This document shows, piece after piece, positions 63,561 through 64,000 of a stretch of 64,000 bases of DNA. The DNA lies in assembly GCF_001625305.1 (NCBI RefSeq), contig NW_017803002.1:333551-397550 (forward strand), written 5' to 3'. Under the pieces are notes generated by a model. It made no database searches. It worked only from the letters and a program-made list of their open reading frames with translations, and was not told the origin of the DNA. The translations under genes and the position numbers were made by a program. The DNA is from Branchiostoma belcheri (lineage: Eukaryota; Chordata; Leptocardii; Amphioxiformes; Branchiostomatidae). The first letter of the stretch is position 1. Every line of letters begins with the position of its first letter.

Positions 63561-64000
63561 CAATTATAGTGCACCTGGGAGTGAACATAAGCAAAAAAAA
63601 ATTGACTTCAAATACTTCCTAAAAAAGGGAGTTTGGGACAGTGCATCCTCACTTCGGGACAATTGAAATTTTTTTTTGAGACAGTGCGGGGACAATAGGA
63701 ATAAAAAGTAATTTCTATGAATGACATAGCGGTCTTCGTCAAGCTGACGGAGGAAGGACACATAGTATTGGAATTATATATAATATTGTATATAGTATTG
63801 CATATTAGGCAGAGACAGATAAAAATTGATAAACTTATAAACAAACAATTTAGACAGTAATCACAATGATATTTATCACACAAAGTATGGGATAGGGCTG
63901 TTCTTATATTTGTTGGATCTTACCATCGGTATACAAAGCTGTTCATTGCTTTTTAGATTTATATTGTGTACATCTTTCTGGGGGAAAACAGTTTCTAAAT
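63561..64000. other. unassigned sequence to the window edge
   Basis: AT-rich. GGGACAAT/GGACAGTG words recur at 63417-63695, perhaps a decayed repeat. No gene. Confidence 0.35.

Overview
The window is eukaryotic, intron-rich and animal. It has GT..AG introns, phase 1-1 exons for extracellular modules, a many-sushi/EGF/C-type-lectin mosaic gene, a leucine-rich-repeat (LRR) membrane receptor, tRNA-derived SINEs, CR1/L2-like LINE pieces, a Penelope-like element and many MITEs and foldback elements. This combination, and the style of the repeats, suggests a lancelet (Branchiostoma). The species is inferred, not proven. A 20-base run of N at 20651-20670 is an assembly gap.

Layout. Positions 1-23.5 kb hold no convincing protein gene except a small candidate on the minus strand (22427-22947). 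This stretch is a repeat landscape: copies of a palindromic AATACAACAC..GTGTATTCC element, a 32-bp minisatellite, LINE and Penelope-like fragments, and from about 7.6 to 19.3 kb a tandem array of roughly 1.9-kb units. The array is broken up by four later insertions: a TTAA-flanked piggyBac-type MITE, a minus-strand LINE with a DNA transposon nested in it, a 5'-truncated LINE, and a small foldback. Part of the array unit also lies just upstream of the large gene at 23.1-23.5 kb.

Positions 23770-54139 (+) hold one large gene that I assembled exon by exon: 33 coding exons, all reading phases closing, 5661 nt, 1886 residues. Predicted order: signal peptide, thrombospondin type-1 domain, EGF-like segment, 19 sushi (CCP) modules each on one exon, a five-exon Cys-poor spacer resembling the SCUBE/SVEP1 spacer, one GCC2/GCC3 (ephrin-receptor-like) module, four EGF modules (the last truncated), and a C-terminal C-type lectin domain with an EPN sugar-binding motif. 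It looks like a secreted, complement-like or adhesive recognition protein. Introns carry SINEs, foldbacks, TIR elements, a 32-bp VNTR and microsatellites.

Positions 54.1-60.3 kb are intergenic, with a SINE, a second TTAA-flanked MITE, a LINE remnant and a TIR element. Positions 60359-62230 (+) hold a single-exon LRR transmembrane receptor. Its cytoplasmic tail is interrupted at 62040 by a 663-bp transposon flanked by ATAA. The original tail, still open for 89 codons and holding an ITIM-like motif, sits stranded at 62703-62972. The two genes share a plausible theme (extracellular recognition), but nothing in the sequence links them functionally.
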